64,000 nucleotides of DNA from NCBI GenBank assembly GCA_949292785.1, contig CASFBK010000012.1, positions 1 to 64,000 of the forward strand, read 5' to 3'. The stretch is from an uncultured Eubacteriales bacterium (GTDB lineage Bacteria; Bacillota; Clostridia; Lachnospirales; Lachnospiraceae). Of the stretch, positions 50,939 to 58,533 are shown piece after piece (within the stretch, counting starts at the first letter, position 1; every line of letters starts with the position of its first letter). A program made the position numbers and the translations under genes. Under the pieces are notes generated by a model that saw only the letters and a list, made by a program, of their open reading frames with translations, did not search any database and was not told the origin of the DNA.

Positions 50939-51929
50939 TTTTCTGCACCTCCTCCCACCTTGGACAAGATGTGATATGTTCTTTTCCTACCGTAATTTGT
51001 GAGCACTGCATTTTTTTACATGCTTCGCGTTTCATCGTACATCTTGGTTCATAGGGACATCCTTCAAACACATCATATAGAAGCGGCGGTGTTCCCGGAA
51101 TTGCCCTTAACCGCCCTGCACCATCCGCCTCTTTTGGATTGCTGGCAAGTAAATCTTTTGTATAAGGATGCGATGGTCTGTCAAATATATCAACTACGCT
51201 TCCTGTCTCAGCAACTTTTCCGGCATACATTACGGTAACCGAATCACATATTTCAGCCACAACTCCCAGGTTATGGGTAATAATAATGACGGACATGCCG
51301 CTCTCTTTCTGGAGATTCTTAATCAGCCTTAAAATCTGAGCCTGAATTGTAACATCCAATGCGGTGGTAGGCTCATCCGCAATCAATAACTTTGGCTCAC
51401 AAATCAGTGCCATAGCAATCATAATTCTTTGAAGCATTCCTCCACTCATCTCAAAGGGATATTGATGGTATCTTTTTTCAGCCGGGGTAATACCAATTTT
51501 TTCAAACATTTCAATAACCTTATCATGTGCCTCAATCCTGTTGAGATGCTTTTTCTTTCTGACAACCTCAGCAACCTGTTCTCCGGCTTTCATAATTGGA
51601 TTTAAGGAAACCATTGGATCCTGAAAAATCATGGCAACATCATCGCCTCTGAACTTTTGCAGATTCCTTTTATCCAATGCCATAACATCCACTTCACTGC
51701 CATTCAGAGAAAAAAAGATATTTCCCCCATACCTGGTATGCTTTTCATTGTGAAGTCTTAGAATTGATTTGGAAGTAACACTTTTTCCACATCCGCTCTC
51801 TCCAACGATTCCATGAATTTCGCCCTTTTTAATCTCCAAATTAACACCCTGCACTGCATACACAATGCCTCTCGTGGTCATAAAATCAACGGAAAGATTT
51901 TTTAGTTCAAGTAAATTTTCATCTTTCAT
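50931..51929 (-). CDS. Opp/Dpp-type ABC transporter ATPase (OppD-like)
   Basis: A 332-residue ATPase with Walker A GESGCGKSVTSK, Q loop MIFQDPMVSLNP, signature MSGGMLQRIMIAMAL, Walker B LLIADEPTTALD and the C-terminal Cys cluster (GCPYEPRCTMKREACKKMQC). It overlaps the OppC-like gene by 11 bp and the OppF-like gene by 8 bp, which indicates one tightly coupled transcript. The start follows GGGAGGTACG. Confidence 0.93.
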   Translation of the reverse strand: MKDENLLELKNLSVDFMTTRGIVYAVQGVNLEIKKGEIHGIVGESGCGKSVTSKSILRLHNEKHTRYGGNIFFSLNGSEVDVMALDKRNLQKFRGDDVAMIFQDPMVSLNPIMKAGEQVAEVVRKKKHLNRIEAHDKVIEMFEKIGITPAEKRYHQYPFEMSGGMLQRIMIAMALICEPKLLIADEPTTALDVTIQAQILRLIKNLQKESGMSVIIITHNLGVVAEICDSVTVMYAGKVAETGSVVDIFDRPSHPYTKDLLASNPKEADGAGRLRAIPGTPPLLYDVFEGCPYEPRCTMKREACKKMQCSQITVGKEHITSCPRWEEVQKNV

Positions 51930-52824
51930 AATTTACGTACCTCCCAGCTCTTTCCTGTCTTGCCAGCATCTTCATATACTTTTTGAAGCTGGGCAGCTTC
52001 CTGGTAGATGGGTCCAGATAAGATTGAATCTGGTCACTAAAAAGGTTGATACAAACCGTTACAATAAGAATTGCAATGGCCGGAACTACCAATAGTGAAA
52101 CGCTGTTGTAAATATTTTCCATTCCATCCTTTAAAAGTGTTCCCCAGTCTGCATTTGGCGCCTGGACACCGAGTCCAAGGAAGCTAAGTGTTGCCATGGA
52201 TGTAATTGCCGTTCCGATATCTAACGTGAACTGAGATACCATTGTTGTGATTACATTTGGAAGAATATGAATAAATATAATTCTTCCCTCCGACATTCCC
52301 ATAGAATGACAGGCTTCTACATATAGCGCCTTTTTTTCTGTTATAATCATGGACCTTGCCATCTTCGCGGTAAGAGGAATATAGGATATTCCAATGGCAA
52401 TCACACCGGTATACATTCCTTTTCCTAATACTGCAATGAGAAGGAATGATAAAAGCAATGGTGGAAGGGATGCTAACAAATCAAATAATCTTGTAATTGC
52501 ACTATCTAAAAATCCGCCATAATATCCGCATAAGAGACCAATCGGAACACCAATCGCAACTTCAAATACGACAATCAAAATGGCATTAAATATAGAAATC
52601 CTTGCACTGCAAATTAATCTGGAAAACAAATCTCTTCCTAAACCATCCGTTCCTAAAAAGTGATTTCCTGTAAATACTTTGGCATAAATGGCACCAGAGT
52701 CTGTCTGAAGCGGATCATATGGAGCTATATATTCAGCCATAAGGGAAGTAATCAACACAATTAGAAGAATCATCCCTGTTATGACAAAGACTGGAGTAAA
52801 AATTGTACCTGCTTTTCTTTTCAT
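51919..52824 (-). CDS. Opp/Dpp-type ABC transporter permease (OppC-like)
   Basis: A 301-residue inner-membrane permease with six helices, the N-terminal OppC segment (YIAPYDPLQTDSGAIYA, FLGTDGLGRDLFSRLI) and the EAA coupling loop (EACHSMGMSEGRIIFIHILP). It forms the translocation channel with the OppB-like protein. The start has GGAAGG close upstream. It lies 21 bp behind the OppB-like gene. Confidence 0.92.
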   Translation of the reverse strand: MKRKAGTIFTPVFVITGMILLIVLITSLMAEYIAPYDPLQTDSGAIYAKVFTGNHFLGTDGLGRDLFSRLICSARISIFNAILIVVFEVAIGVPIGLLCGYYGGFLDSAITRLFDLLASLPPLLLSFLLIAVLGKGMYTGVIAIGISYIPLTAKMARSMIITEKKALYVEACHSMGMSEGRIIFIHILPNVITTMVSQFTLDIGTAITSMATLSFLGLGVQAPNADWGTLLKDGMENIYNSVSLLVVPAIAILIVTVCINLFSDQIQSYLDPSTRKLPSFKKYMKMLARQERAGRYVNYER

Positions 52825-52845
52825 TTCCTTCCCAACCTTTCTTTT

Positions 52846-53790
52846 TTATTTCAGTTCTACTCTTGGATCGAGAACTGTATAGAGCACATCAATAATAAAA
52901 CTCATAACCATATAAACGGTCAGCATAAACAAAACAAGAATCTGAATAATCGGAAAATTACTTTGCTGTATTGCGGTAACAAGAAGTCCTCCAATTCCCG
53001 GAATGGAAAAAACCTGTTCCACTATGACGGTGGAACCAACGGAAGCAGCAACCATATATCCGCCTGCTGTAATAACAGGAATCACCGCATTATGGAATGC
53101 ATGCTTGTAAGTGACGCTTCGTTCTCCAATTCCTTTTGCTTTCGCCGTGTCAATGTATGGCGACTGCAACTGTTTGATCATACTGCTTCTTGTGATACGT
53201 CCAAGCATTGCGATAGGCATCAGAGCCATGATGCAGCTAGGAATGGTAATCCTCTGCATATACTCGCTGAAGTTCGAGTAAGTTCCAATAAAATTGACTC
53301 CCGGGAACATATAAGTAATTACAATCAACGCAACTATGGAAACTAAAAAAGACGGCATACCCGTAATTATCAACATCAATGCCGATAATCCAGTATCTAC
53401 CGCCTCGTTGCGATTAAGCGCTGCTGTAACGCCCACAATTATTGCAATTATAAAACTAATGATTGAGCTCATGATGACCAGCCCAAAAGTAATTGGAAGT
53501 CGTGCCGCTATTAACTGTCTTATGTCCTGACCAGCAATATAGTCAATTCCAAAGTTGCCATTCAACACTTCCCTTATCCAAATAAGATATTGTGTAAACA
53601 AAGGTTTGTCCAGATTATATCTCTCTGTTAATGTTTGTTTCAACTCATCTGTTGCCCTGGCATTTCCTATCATGACTGATAAAGGATCGCTTCCAAAAAG
53701 CCTAAGCAGGAAAAAGATTAAAAATGAAGCAACGGCAAGAATAAAAATCATGGAGCAAAACCGTTTCAACACAAAAAGGAATCGTTTCAT
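52846..53790 (-). CDS. Opp/Dpp-type ABC transporter permease (OppB-like)
   Basis: A 314-residue permease with six helices. The N-terminal FLKRF-like anchor, the TLTERYNLDKPLFTQYL segment and the EAA-type loop (DTAKAKGIGERSVTYKHAF, then NAVIPV) identify the OppB/DppB subtype. It is the first gene of the ten-gene operon that runs to the MATE gene at 41.5 kb. AAAAAAGGAGTG precedes the ATG, and the MerR-type operator lies 36 bp upstream. Confidence 0.92.
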   Translation of the reverse strand: MKRFLFVLKRFCSMIFILAVASFLIFFLLRLFGSDPLSVMIGNARATDELKQTLTERYNLDKPLFTQYLIWIREVLNGNFGIDYIAGQDIRQLIAARLPITFGLVIMSSIISFIIAIIVGVTAALNRNEAVDTGLSALMLIITGMPSFLVSIVALIVITYMFPGVNFIGTYSNFSEYMQRITIPSCIMALMPIAMLGRITRSSMIKQLQSPYIDTAKAKGIGERSVTYKHAFHNAVIPVITAGGYMVAASVGSTVIVEQVFSIPGIGGLLVTAIQQSNFPIIQILVLFMLTVYMVMSFIIDVLYTVLDPRVELK

Positions 53791-53822
53791 ATAATCACTC
53801 CTTTTTTCTTTAAGTTATTTGT

Positions 53823-53860
53823 ATAATATATCTTGGAGTTGCTCCAACTTCAAGATATAT
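53823..53860 (-). promoter_or_regulatory. MerR-type promoter/operator of the nitrogen operon
   Basis: A 35-bp near-perfect palindrome (53826-53860) has 15-bp arms (ATATATCTTGGAGTT and AACTTCAAGATATAT, one mismatch) around GCTCC. On the minus strand TTGAAG (53848-53853) and TATTAT (53823-53828) are spaced by 19 bp, the overlong spacing typical of MerR-controlled promoters, with the dyad lying between them. An AT-rich stretch with long A and T runs lies just upstream. Confidence 0.8.
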
Positions 53861-53975
53861 TGAAAACTTTTTTCAATAATTTCTATTTTGTATAAAAAAA
53901 ATTTTTTTTAAGATTATTTCTTAGCAAAAATTCCTATATAAGAATGAAAATGCGCACAATAATTAAGGTCCCATA

Positions 53976-54010
53976 CAAAAAAAGTGTTGCAAAACTCGCA
54001 ACACTTTTTC
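53976..54010 (-). terminator. Rho-independent terminator after phoU
   Basis: On the minus strand AAAAAGTGTTGC pairs with GCAACACTTTTT around GAGTTTT and is followed by more T residues. It separates the pst operon from the downstream nitrogen operon promoter. Confidence 0.9.
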
Positions 54011-54028
54011 TCTTCCTATATTATCTTT

Positions 54029-54688
54029 TTATTCTACTTCCTGAACAGAATCATGCTGTCCGGTAATGGAATAAATCACCCATTCTGCAATGTTAGTCGC
54101 ATGGTCTCCAATACGTTCAAAATACTTTGCCACCATCAGCAAATCTGCTGCCTGCTCGCTGTGCTGTGCATTATTGCGAATCAGTTCCATCAATGTAGAC
54201 TTTACCTCATCAAACAAATCGTCTACCGTATCATCACTGTCAATGACTGACTGTGCCAGCTTCAAATCCTTCTGGACAAAGGCTTCCACACTTCGTGTCA
54301 CCATCAGCGTAGTCTCCATTGCCATCTGGGGAATCAGAGTCAAATCCTTGATATATGGTTCCTCTGCCAGTGCTATGGTAATTTCTGAAATATCAGACGC
54401 CTGGTCGCCGATACGCTCCATATCCGTAATCATTTTAAGGGCTGCCGATATGAGACGCAGGTCTCTTGCCACTGGCTGCTGCTGCAGCAACAGCTTCATG
54501 CAAAGTGCCTCAATATCTCTTTCCTGGTGGTCGACTTCCTGGTCAAACTCAATCGCCTTTTTTGCCGACTCCACATCCTTGCGTATCAATGCATTTACTG
54601 CCATCTGAATTGCCTGTTCAATCAGGTTTCCCATTTCAATCAATTCATTATTCAGTTGTTCTAATTGTCTGTCAAAACGATTTCTCAT
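54029..54688 (-). CDS. phoU: Phosphate transport regulator PhoU
   Basis: A 219-residue all-helical protein made of two similar three-helix bundles, each with the metal-binding E-D-x-x-D-type segment (DMERIGDQASDISEI and YFERIGDHATNIAEW). PhoU restrains Pst transport and signals phosphate sufficiency to the PhoR kinase, which is not in the window. The gene begins 2 bp after pstB, with AGGAAGG overlapping the pstB end. A terminator follows. Confidence 0.96.
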   Translation of the reverse strand: MRNRFDRQLEQLNNELIEMGNLIEQAIQMAVNALIRKDVESAKKAIEFDQEVDHQERDIEALCMKLLLQQQPVARDLRLISAALKMITDMERIGDQASDISEITIALAEEPYIKDLTLIPQMAMETTLMVTRSVEAFVQKDLKLAQSVIDSDDTVDDLFDEVKSTLMELIRNNAQHSEQAADLLMVAKYFERIGDHATNIAEWVIYSITGQHDSVQEVE

Positions 54689-54690
54689 AC

Positions 54691-55455
54691 TTAACCAAAC
54701 CTTCCTGTAATGTAATCTTCCGTTCTCTTGTCCTGCGGAACTGAGAACATCTTTTCTGTTTCCCCATGCTCAATGATTTCTCCTAACAGGAAAAATACGG
54801 TCTTATCGGAAACACGGGTTGCCTGCTGCATGTTATGGGTTACCATTACAATCGTATAGTCCTTCTTTAACTCTATGACTAAATCTTCTATCTTAGACGT
54901 TGAAATAGGGTCCAATGCGGAAGTTGGCTCATCCATCAAAATCACCTCAGGATTTACCGCAAGGGCACGTGCAATGCAGATTCTCTGCTGCTGTCCACCG
55001 GACAGACCCAAAGCGCTCTTTTTCAAGCGGTCCTTTACCTCATCCCAGATAGCAGCATCCCGCAAAGACTTCTCTACGATTTCATCTAACTTTGCCTTGT
55101 TGCGGATTCCATGGGTACGAGGTCCATAAGCGATGTTATCATACACGCTCATGGGAAATGGATTTGGTTTCTGGAATACCATCCCTACCCGCTTACGCAG
55201 TTCATTCGTATCTATATTGTGATAAATATCTACGCCATCTAGTGTTACTTCTCCGGTAATTTTACATCCCTCTACCAAATCATTCATACGGTTCAAGGAT
55301 TTTAATAACGTAGACTTTCCGCAGCCGGAAGGTCCGATAAAAGCAGTAATTTCATTGGACAAAATCGGCAGATTTACATTTTTTAACGCATGAAAATCTC
55401 CGTAATATAAATCCAGCCCGCTAATGTTGATTTTGGGTGTTGGTTGTTTTATCAT
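54691..55455 (-). CDS. pstB: Phosphate ABC transporter ATPase PstB
   Basis: A 254-residue ATPase with Walker [13 protein letters not shown], the PstB-typical LNRMNDL, the [21 protein letters not shown]-loop region, signature [16 protein letters not shown], and Walker [14 protein letters not shown]. It energises high-affinity phosphate import with PstC and PstA. The start at 55455 follows AAAAGGAG; an ATG 18 bp upstream is rejected. Confidence 0.97.
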   Translation of the reverse strand: MIKQPTPKINISGLDLYYGDFHALKNVNLPILSNEITAFIGPSGCGKSTLLKSLNRMNDLVEGCKITGEVTLDGVDIYHNIDTNELRKRVGMVFQKPNPFPMSVYDNIAYGPRTHGIRNKAKLDEIVEKSLRDAAIWDEVKDRLKKSALGLSGGQQQRICIARALAVNPEVILMDEPTSALDPISTSKIEDLVIELKKDYTIVMVTHNMQQATRVSDKTVFFLLGEIIEHGETEKMFSVPQDKRTEDYITGRFG

Positions 55456-55481
55456 AAAAATTCTCCTTTTCACTTCACAGC

Positions 55482-56342
55482 TTATACTTTGGCAATTTTT
55501 TTCGCAATCCGGTTTGAAATCCAGTTGATAATCATAACAATCACCAGAAGGACAACCGCAGTTGCATAGGCTTCATCTGTATGAAATCCCTCAGAGGACA
55601 ATGCATACATGTGATAAGCAAGGGTACGGCCGGAATCCATCAGCCAGGAAAGTCCCTTTCCGCTTACGACCTCTGTAACGGTTCCTGCAGTATACATAAG
55701 AGCTGCCGTTTCGCCTACAATACGTCCAATGGCAAGGATAACACCGGAAAGAATTCCCGGCACTGCTGACGGAAGTACAATGCGAAAAATAGTACGGACG
55801 CGTCCTGCGCCAAGCCCAAAGCTGCCTTCCCGGTAAGAATCCGGTACCGACTTAAGCGCCTCCTCCGTGGTACGCATAATAAGAGGCAAAATCATAATTG
55901 CCAATGTCAATGCACCTGCCAGTAATGAAAGACGAAACTTTAATGTTGTTACGAAAAACAACATACCAAACAAACCATATACAATCGATGGAATACCGGA
56001 CAATGTCTCTGCGGTAATCCGAACTACTTTGACAATCTTATTTCCTTTTTTTGCATATTCCACCATGTAAATAGCAGAGCCGATGCCAATGGGAACCGCA
56101 ACAATCAATGTCACTATGGTAATCAACAGTGTATTAATCAGCGCCGGCATCAACGATACATTTTCACTATTATATTCCCATGCAAAAAGACTGGGCTTAA
56201 TATGTGGGATTCCATTCCACAAAATATATACAATAAGGAAAAACAATGCACAAAAGGTAATCAATGCCGCTGCCATTACCAGGATATACAATACCCACGA
56301 CAGAGGACCTCGCTTTCCTTTGCTGAACTTCTCATTTTTCAT
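55482..56342 (-). CDS. pstA: Phosphate ABC transporter permease PstA
   Basis: A 286-residue permease with six helices and the family segments [15 protein letters not shown] and [17 protein letters not shown] in the coupling loop. It overlaps pstC by 4 bp (ATGA). Standard length. Confidence 0.96.
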   Translation of the reverse strand: MKNEKFSKGKRGPLSWVLYILVMAAALITFCALFFLIVYILWNGIPHIKPSLFAWEYNSENVSLMPALINTLLITIVTLIVAVPIGIGSAIYMVEYAKKGNKIVKVVRITAETLSGIPSIVYGLFGMLFFVTTLKFRLSLLAGALTLAIMILPLIMRTTEEALKSVPDSYREGSFGLGAGRVRTIFRIVLPSAVPGILSGVILAIGRIVGETAALMYTAGTVTEVVSGKGLSWLMDSGRTLAYHMYALSSEGFHTDEAYATAVVLLVIVMIINWISNRIAKKIAKV

Positions 56343-57205
56343 GCTTCGTTCCTCCTATTCAAAGTAGAAAACAACAGATTAATAATCAAGATAAATACGA
56401 ACAGTACCACACCTGTGGCAATCAGCGCCTGCCTATGTAAATCTGCTGCATATCCCATTTCAATTACGATATTGGAGGTAAGTGTACGGACTCCCTGGAA
56501 AATACTGTCCGGAATACGCGGCTGGTTGCCGGCTACCATAATCACCGCCATGGTCTCTCCAATGGCACGACCGATTCCCAGAATCACCCCTGCCATGATA
56601 CCGGACTTTGCCGCCGGAACCACGGTAAAGAATACACTTCTTTCATGAGTTGCCCCAAGTGCCAGCGCCCCCTCATAATAGCTTTCCGGGACTGCACGTA
56701 TTGCAGACTCACTGACTCCGATAATGGTAGGCAGAATCATAAGTCCAAGTAACAACGAAGCCGTCAAAATACTGGTTCCTTTGCATTCAAACTTTCCAAA
56801 CAGTTCCCGCATGAACGGAACCAACACCACCAGACCGAAAAATCCGTATACAACGGAAGGAATTCCCGCCAGCAGGTCCACCGCAGACTTCAACGGTCCG
56901 TATATCTTCTTCGGACAAAAACGCGCCATAAAGACGGCTGTTAAAATACCAATCGGAACTCCCACGATAATTGCTCCTGCTGTAATATAAATACTACCGA
57001 TAATCATAGGAAGTATTCCATAGGATGCAGGAGAGTTATTCGGCGCCCATTTTGTCCCGGTCAAAAATGAAAATAAACCAATCTCCTTCATAGCCGGTAT
57101 TCCGTTCGCAAACAGGAATACGCAAATCAGCAGAACCGCCAGAATAGAGGTGAGCGCTGCTATGAAGAAAATAACATGTGCAAATCCTTCTTTTATTTTT
57201 CGCAT
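56339..57205 (-). CDS. pstC: Phosphate ABC transporter permease PstC
   Basis: A 288-residue permease with six helices and the family segments LLAGIPSVVYGFFGL and AVPESYYEGALALGAT. A hydrophobic N-terminal helix and extracellular loop (LTGTKWAPNNSPASYG) match PstC. AAGGAG lies before the start. A 185-bp gap with a hairpin and a family A-like repeat separates it from pstS. Confidence 0.96.
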   Translation of the reverse strand: MRKIKEGFAHVIFFIAALTSILAVLLICVFLFANGIPAMKEIGLFSFLTGTKWAPNNSPASYGILPMIIGSIYITAGAIIVGVPIGILTAVFMARFCPKKIYGPLKSAVDLLAGIPSVVYGFFGLVVLVPFMRELFGKFECKGTSILTASLLLGLMILPTIIGVSESAIRAVPESYYEGALALGATHERSVFFTVVPAAKSGIMAGVILGIGRAIGETMAVIMVAGNQPRIPDSIFQGVRTLTSNIVIEMGYAADLHRQALIATGVVLFVFILIINLLFSTLNRRNEA

Positions 57206-57235
57206 AAATTACTCCTTGTTATGAGCACTTAGCGA

Positions 57236-57300
57236 CTGTTTTTGGGTCGCTTACGTGCGATACATGCCGCCGTTAGTGAGGTGTTTTCGAGCTTACCAGG
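57236..57300. repeat. Intergenic repeat related to family A
   Basis: Between pstS and pstC the strings TTAGTGAGGT and TTTTCGAGCTTA match the 41-67 element (TTAGCGAGGT, then TTTCGAGCTTA). A surrounding GTCGCTTACGTGCGA also resembles GTCGCTTGCGACA at the window start. Confidence 0.45.
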
Positions 57301-57318
57301 CGACTTCATTTTTTCTGT

Positions 57319-57355
57319 GTTGAAAGGGACTGCCGTATACAGCAGCCCCCTTCAG
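57319..57355 (-). terminator. Hairpin between pstS and pstC, probable attenuator
   Basis: On the minus strand GGGGCTGC pairs with GCAGTCCC-type sequence (57326-57334 with 57342-57349) around TGTATAC, followed by TTTC. A partial terminator here would give more PstS than membrane components, as binding proteins usually need. Confidence 0.6.
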
Positions 57356-57390
57356 GGTTGGGATATCGAATAAAGGTGAACCTGGTAATT

Positions 57391-58323
57391 TTACCAAGTG
57401 GTTGTTTCACCTGTGAAGATTGCCTTAACTTCATCTGCTGTCATATCGTCAACAGTGTTTTCATTATTTACAACTACTGCAATACCATCGATTGCAATAA
57501 CGGTAGATGTTAAAGAGCTTTCGCTGTCTTTTAACTCTCTGGAAGCCATTCCGATATCCGCAGTTCCATCCATTGCTGCCTGGATACCGGTCGTAGAATC
57601 ACTCTGGTTGATTTCAATTTCAACATCCGGATTTACTTTTTCATAAGCTTCTTTTAATTTTTCCATAACAGGTGTTACAGAAGAAGACCCAGCGATTACC
57701 ACTTTTCCGCTAACGCCTGTGCTTTCAAATGCCTGTGCATCATCAACAGAAGCGATATAACCTGCATTTTCTACTACTGCCTGACCTTCTGCACTTAAGA
57801 TAAAGTTAATAAAGTCCTGAGTAGCATCGTTTGGTGTTCCATTTGTTGCAATGTTGAATGGTCTGGAAATTTTATATGTACCATTCTTAATGTTTTCTAC
57901 TGTTGCCTCTGCTCCGTCAATCTTTACCGCCTTCACTTCATCACTTAAGGAGCCAAGAGATACATATCCGATTGCATTTGGGTCACCAGCCACATTAGAT
58001 AATACGACTTCTGTGCTGTTTGCAATCACAGCTTCTACTGTGGTCATATCTGTTTTGTTGCCGTCAGCATCCTTTTCTTCCACTCCAAACAGTTCGATAA
58101 AAGCGCCTCTTGTACCGGAACCATCCTCACGAGATATTACAGTAATTCCTCCGCTTACGCCGGCTGCTTCTGTATCCTCTTTGTTTTCTGCGTTTGCATC
58201 TGCATCATTCTCTGTGCCCGCACCTGCATTACTTCCACTATTTACTGTGTTGTCTGAACCGCACCCAACCATTGCGGTGGCTGTCATAGCCATAACCATA
58301 AGAGCTACAATGAATTTTTTCAT
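57391..58323 (-). CDS. pstS: Phosphate-binding lipoprotein PstS, circularly permuted
   Basis: A 310-residue lipoprotein (lipobox MVGC, Cys21) and linker, then a phosphate-binding protein whose halves are swapped. The part normally second comes first: SREDGSGTRGAF (64), NAIGYVSLGSL (116), SRPFNIAT (153), FILSAEGQ (174). The part normally first follows: AGSSSVTPVMEKL (211), GTADIGMASREL (253), and the protein stops at AIFTGETTTW (301-310), which in ordinary PstS directly precedes the REDGSGTR loop. All phosphate-binding loops are kept. The start follows GAGAGGAAG; an upstream ATG is rejected. It is the first gene of pstSCAB-phoU, so it should be functional. Confidence 0.93.
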   Translation of the reverse strand: MKKFIVALMVMAMTATAMVGCGSDNTVNSGSNAGAGTENDADANAENKEDTEAAGVSGGITVISREDGSGTRGAFIELFGVEEKDADGNKTDMTTVEAVIANSTEVVLSNVAGDPNAIGYVSLGSLSDEVKAVKIDGAEATVENIKNGTYKISRPFNIATNGTPNDATQDFINFILSAEGQAVVENAGYIASVDDAQAFESTGVSGKVVIAGSSSVTPVMEKLKEAYEKVNPDVEIEINQSDSTTGIQAAMDGTADIGMASRELKDSESSLTSTVIAIDGIAVVVNNENTVDDMTADEVKAIFTGETTTW

Positions 58324-58399
58324 AATCTTTTCTTCCTCTCTTTTATTACTGTATTTCGTTTTCTTTTTCAACAGTGTTGTTCCTCACTGCAAAAAAGAG

Positions 58400-58460
58400 T
58401 ATACGGTAGAAAAGTAAAATATATATACTATATAATGAAAAATCTATGTAAAATGTTCGC
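58400..58460 (-). promoter_or_regulatory. pstS upstream region, possible PhoP-controlled promoter
   Basis: On the minus strand a very AT-rich stretch has TTTACATAGA and TTTTTCATTA in tandem and, further down, TATACT near 58400 without a good -35. This fits an activator-dependent promoter such as a Pho box promoter, but the repeats are loose. Confidence 0.35.
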
Positions 58461-58491
58461 AAAGAAAACGGAAAGATATTTTTTTTTAAAC

Positions 58492-58525
58492 AAAAAAAGT
58501 GTGGTCAGAATATCTCTAACCACAC
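58492..58525 (-). terminator. Rho-independent terminator after the amylase gene
   Basis: On the minus strand GTGTGGTTAG pairs with CTGACCACAC (one G-T mismatch) around AGATATT, followed by seven T residues. Confidence 0.88.
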
Positions 58526-58533
58526 CTTCTTGC

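Noticed and set aside
53861-54000. Guanidine or purine riboswitch before the nitrogen operon
   Set aside because: The leader is AT-rich with only the MerR-type dyad and a small hairpin; none of the conserved riboswitch blocks could be found.
54090-54608. 172-residue plus-strand frame opposite phoU
   Set aside because: Antisense shadow rich in Ser and Ala without ribosome binding site.
57391-58323. pstS truncated by a frameshift or early stop at TTTW
   Set aside because: The missing second half is present at the N-terminal side of the same frame, so the gene is complete but permuted.
57851-58417. 188-residue plus-strand frame opposite pstS
   Set aside because: Shadow of a real gene; Ser/Thr/Pro-rich translation, no start signal.
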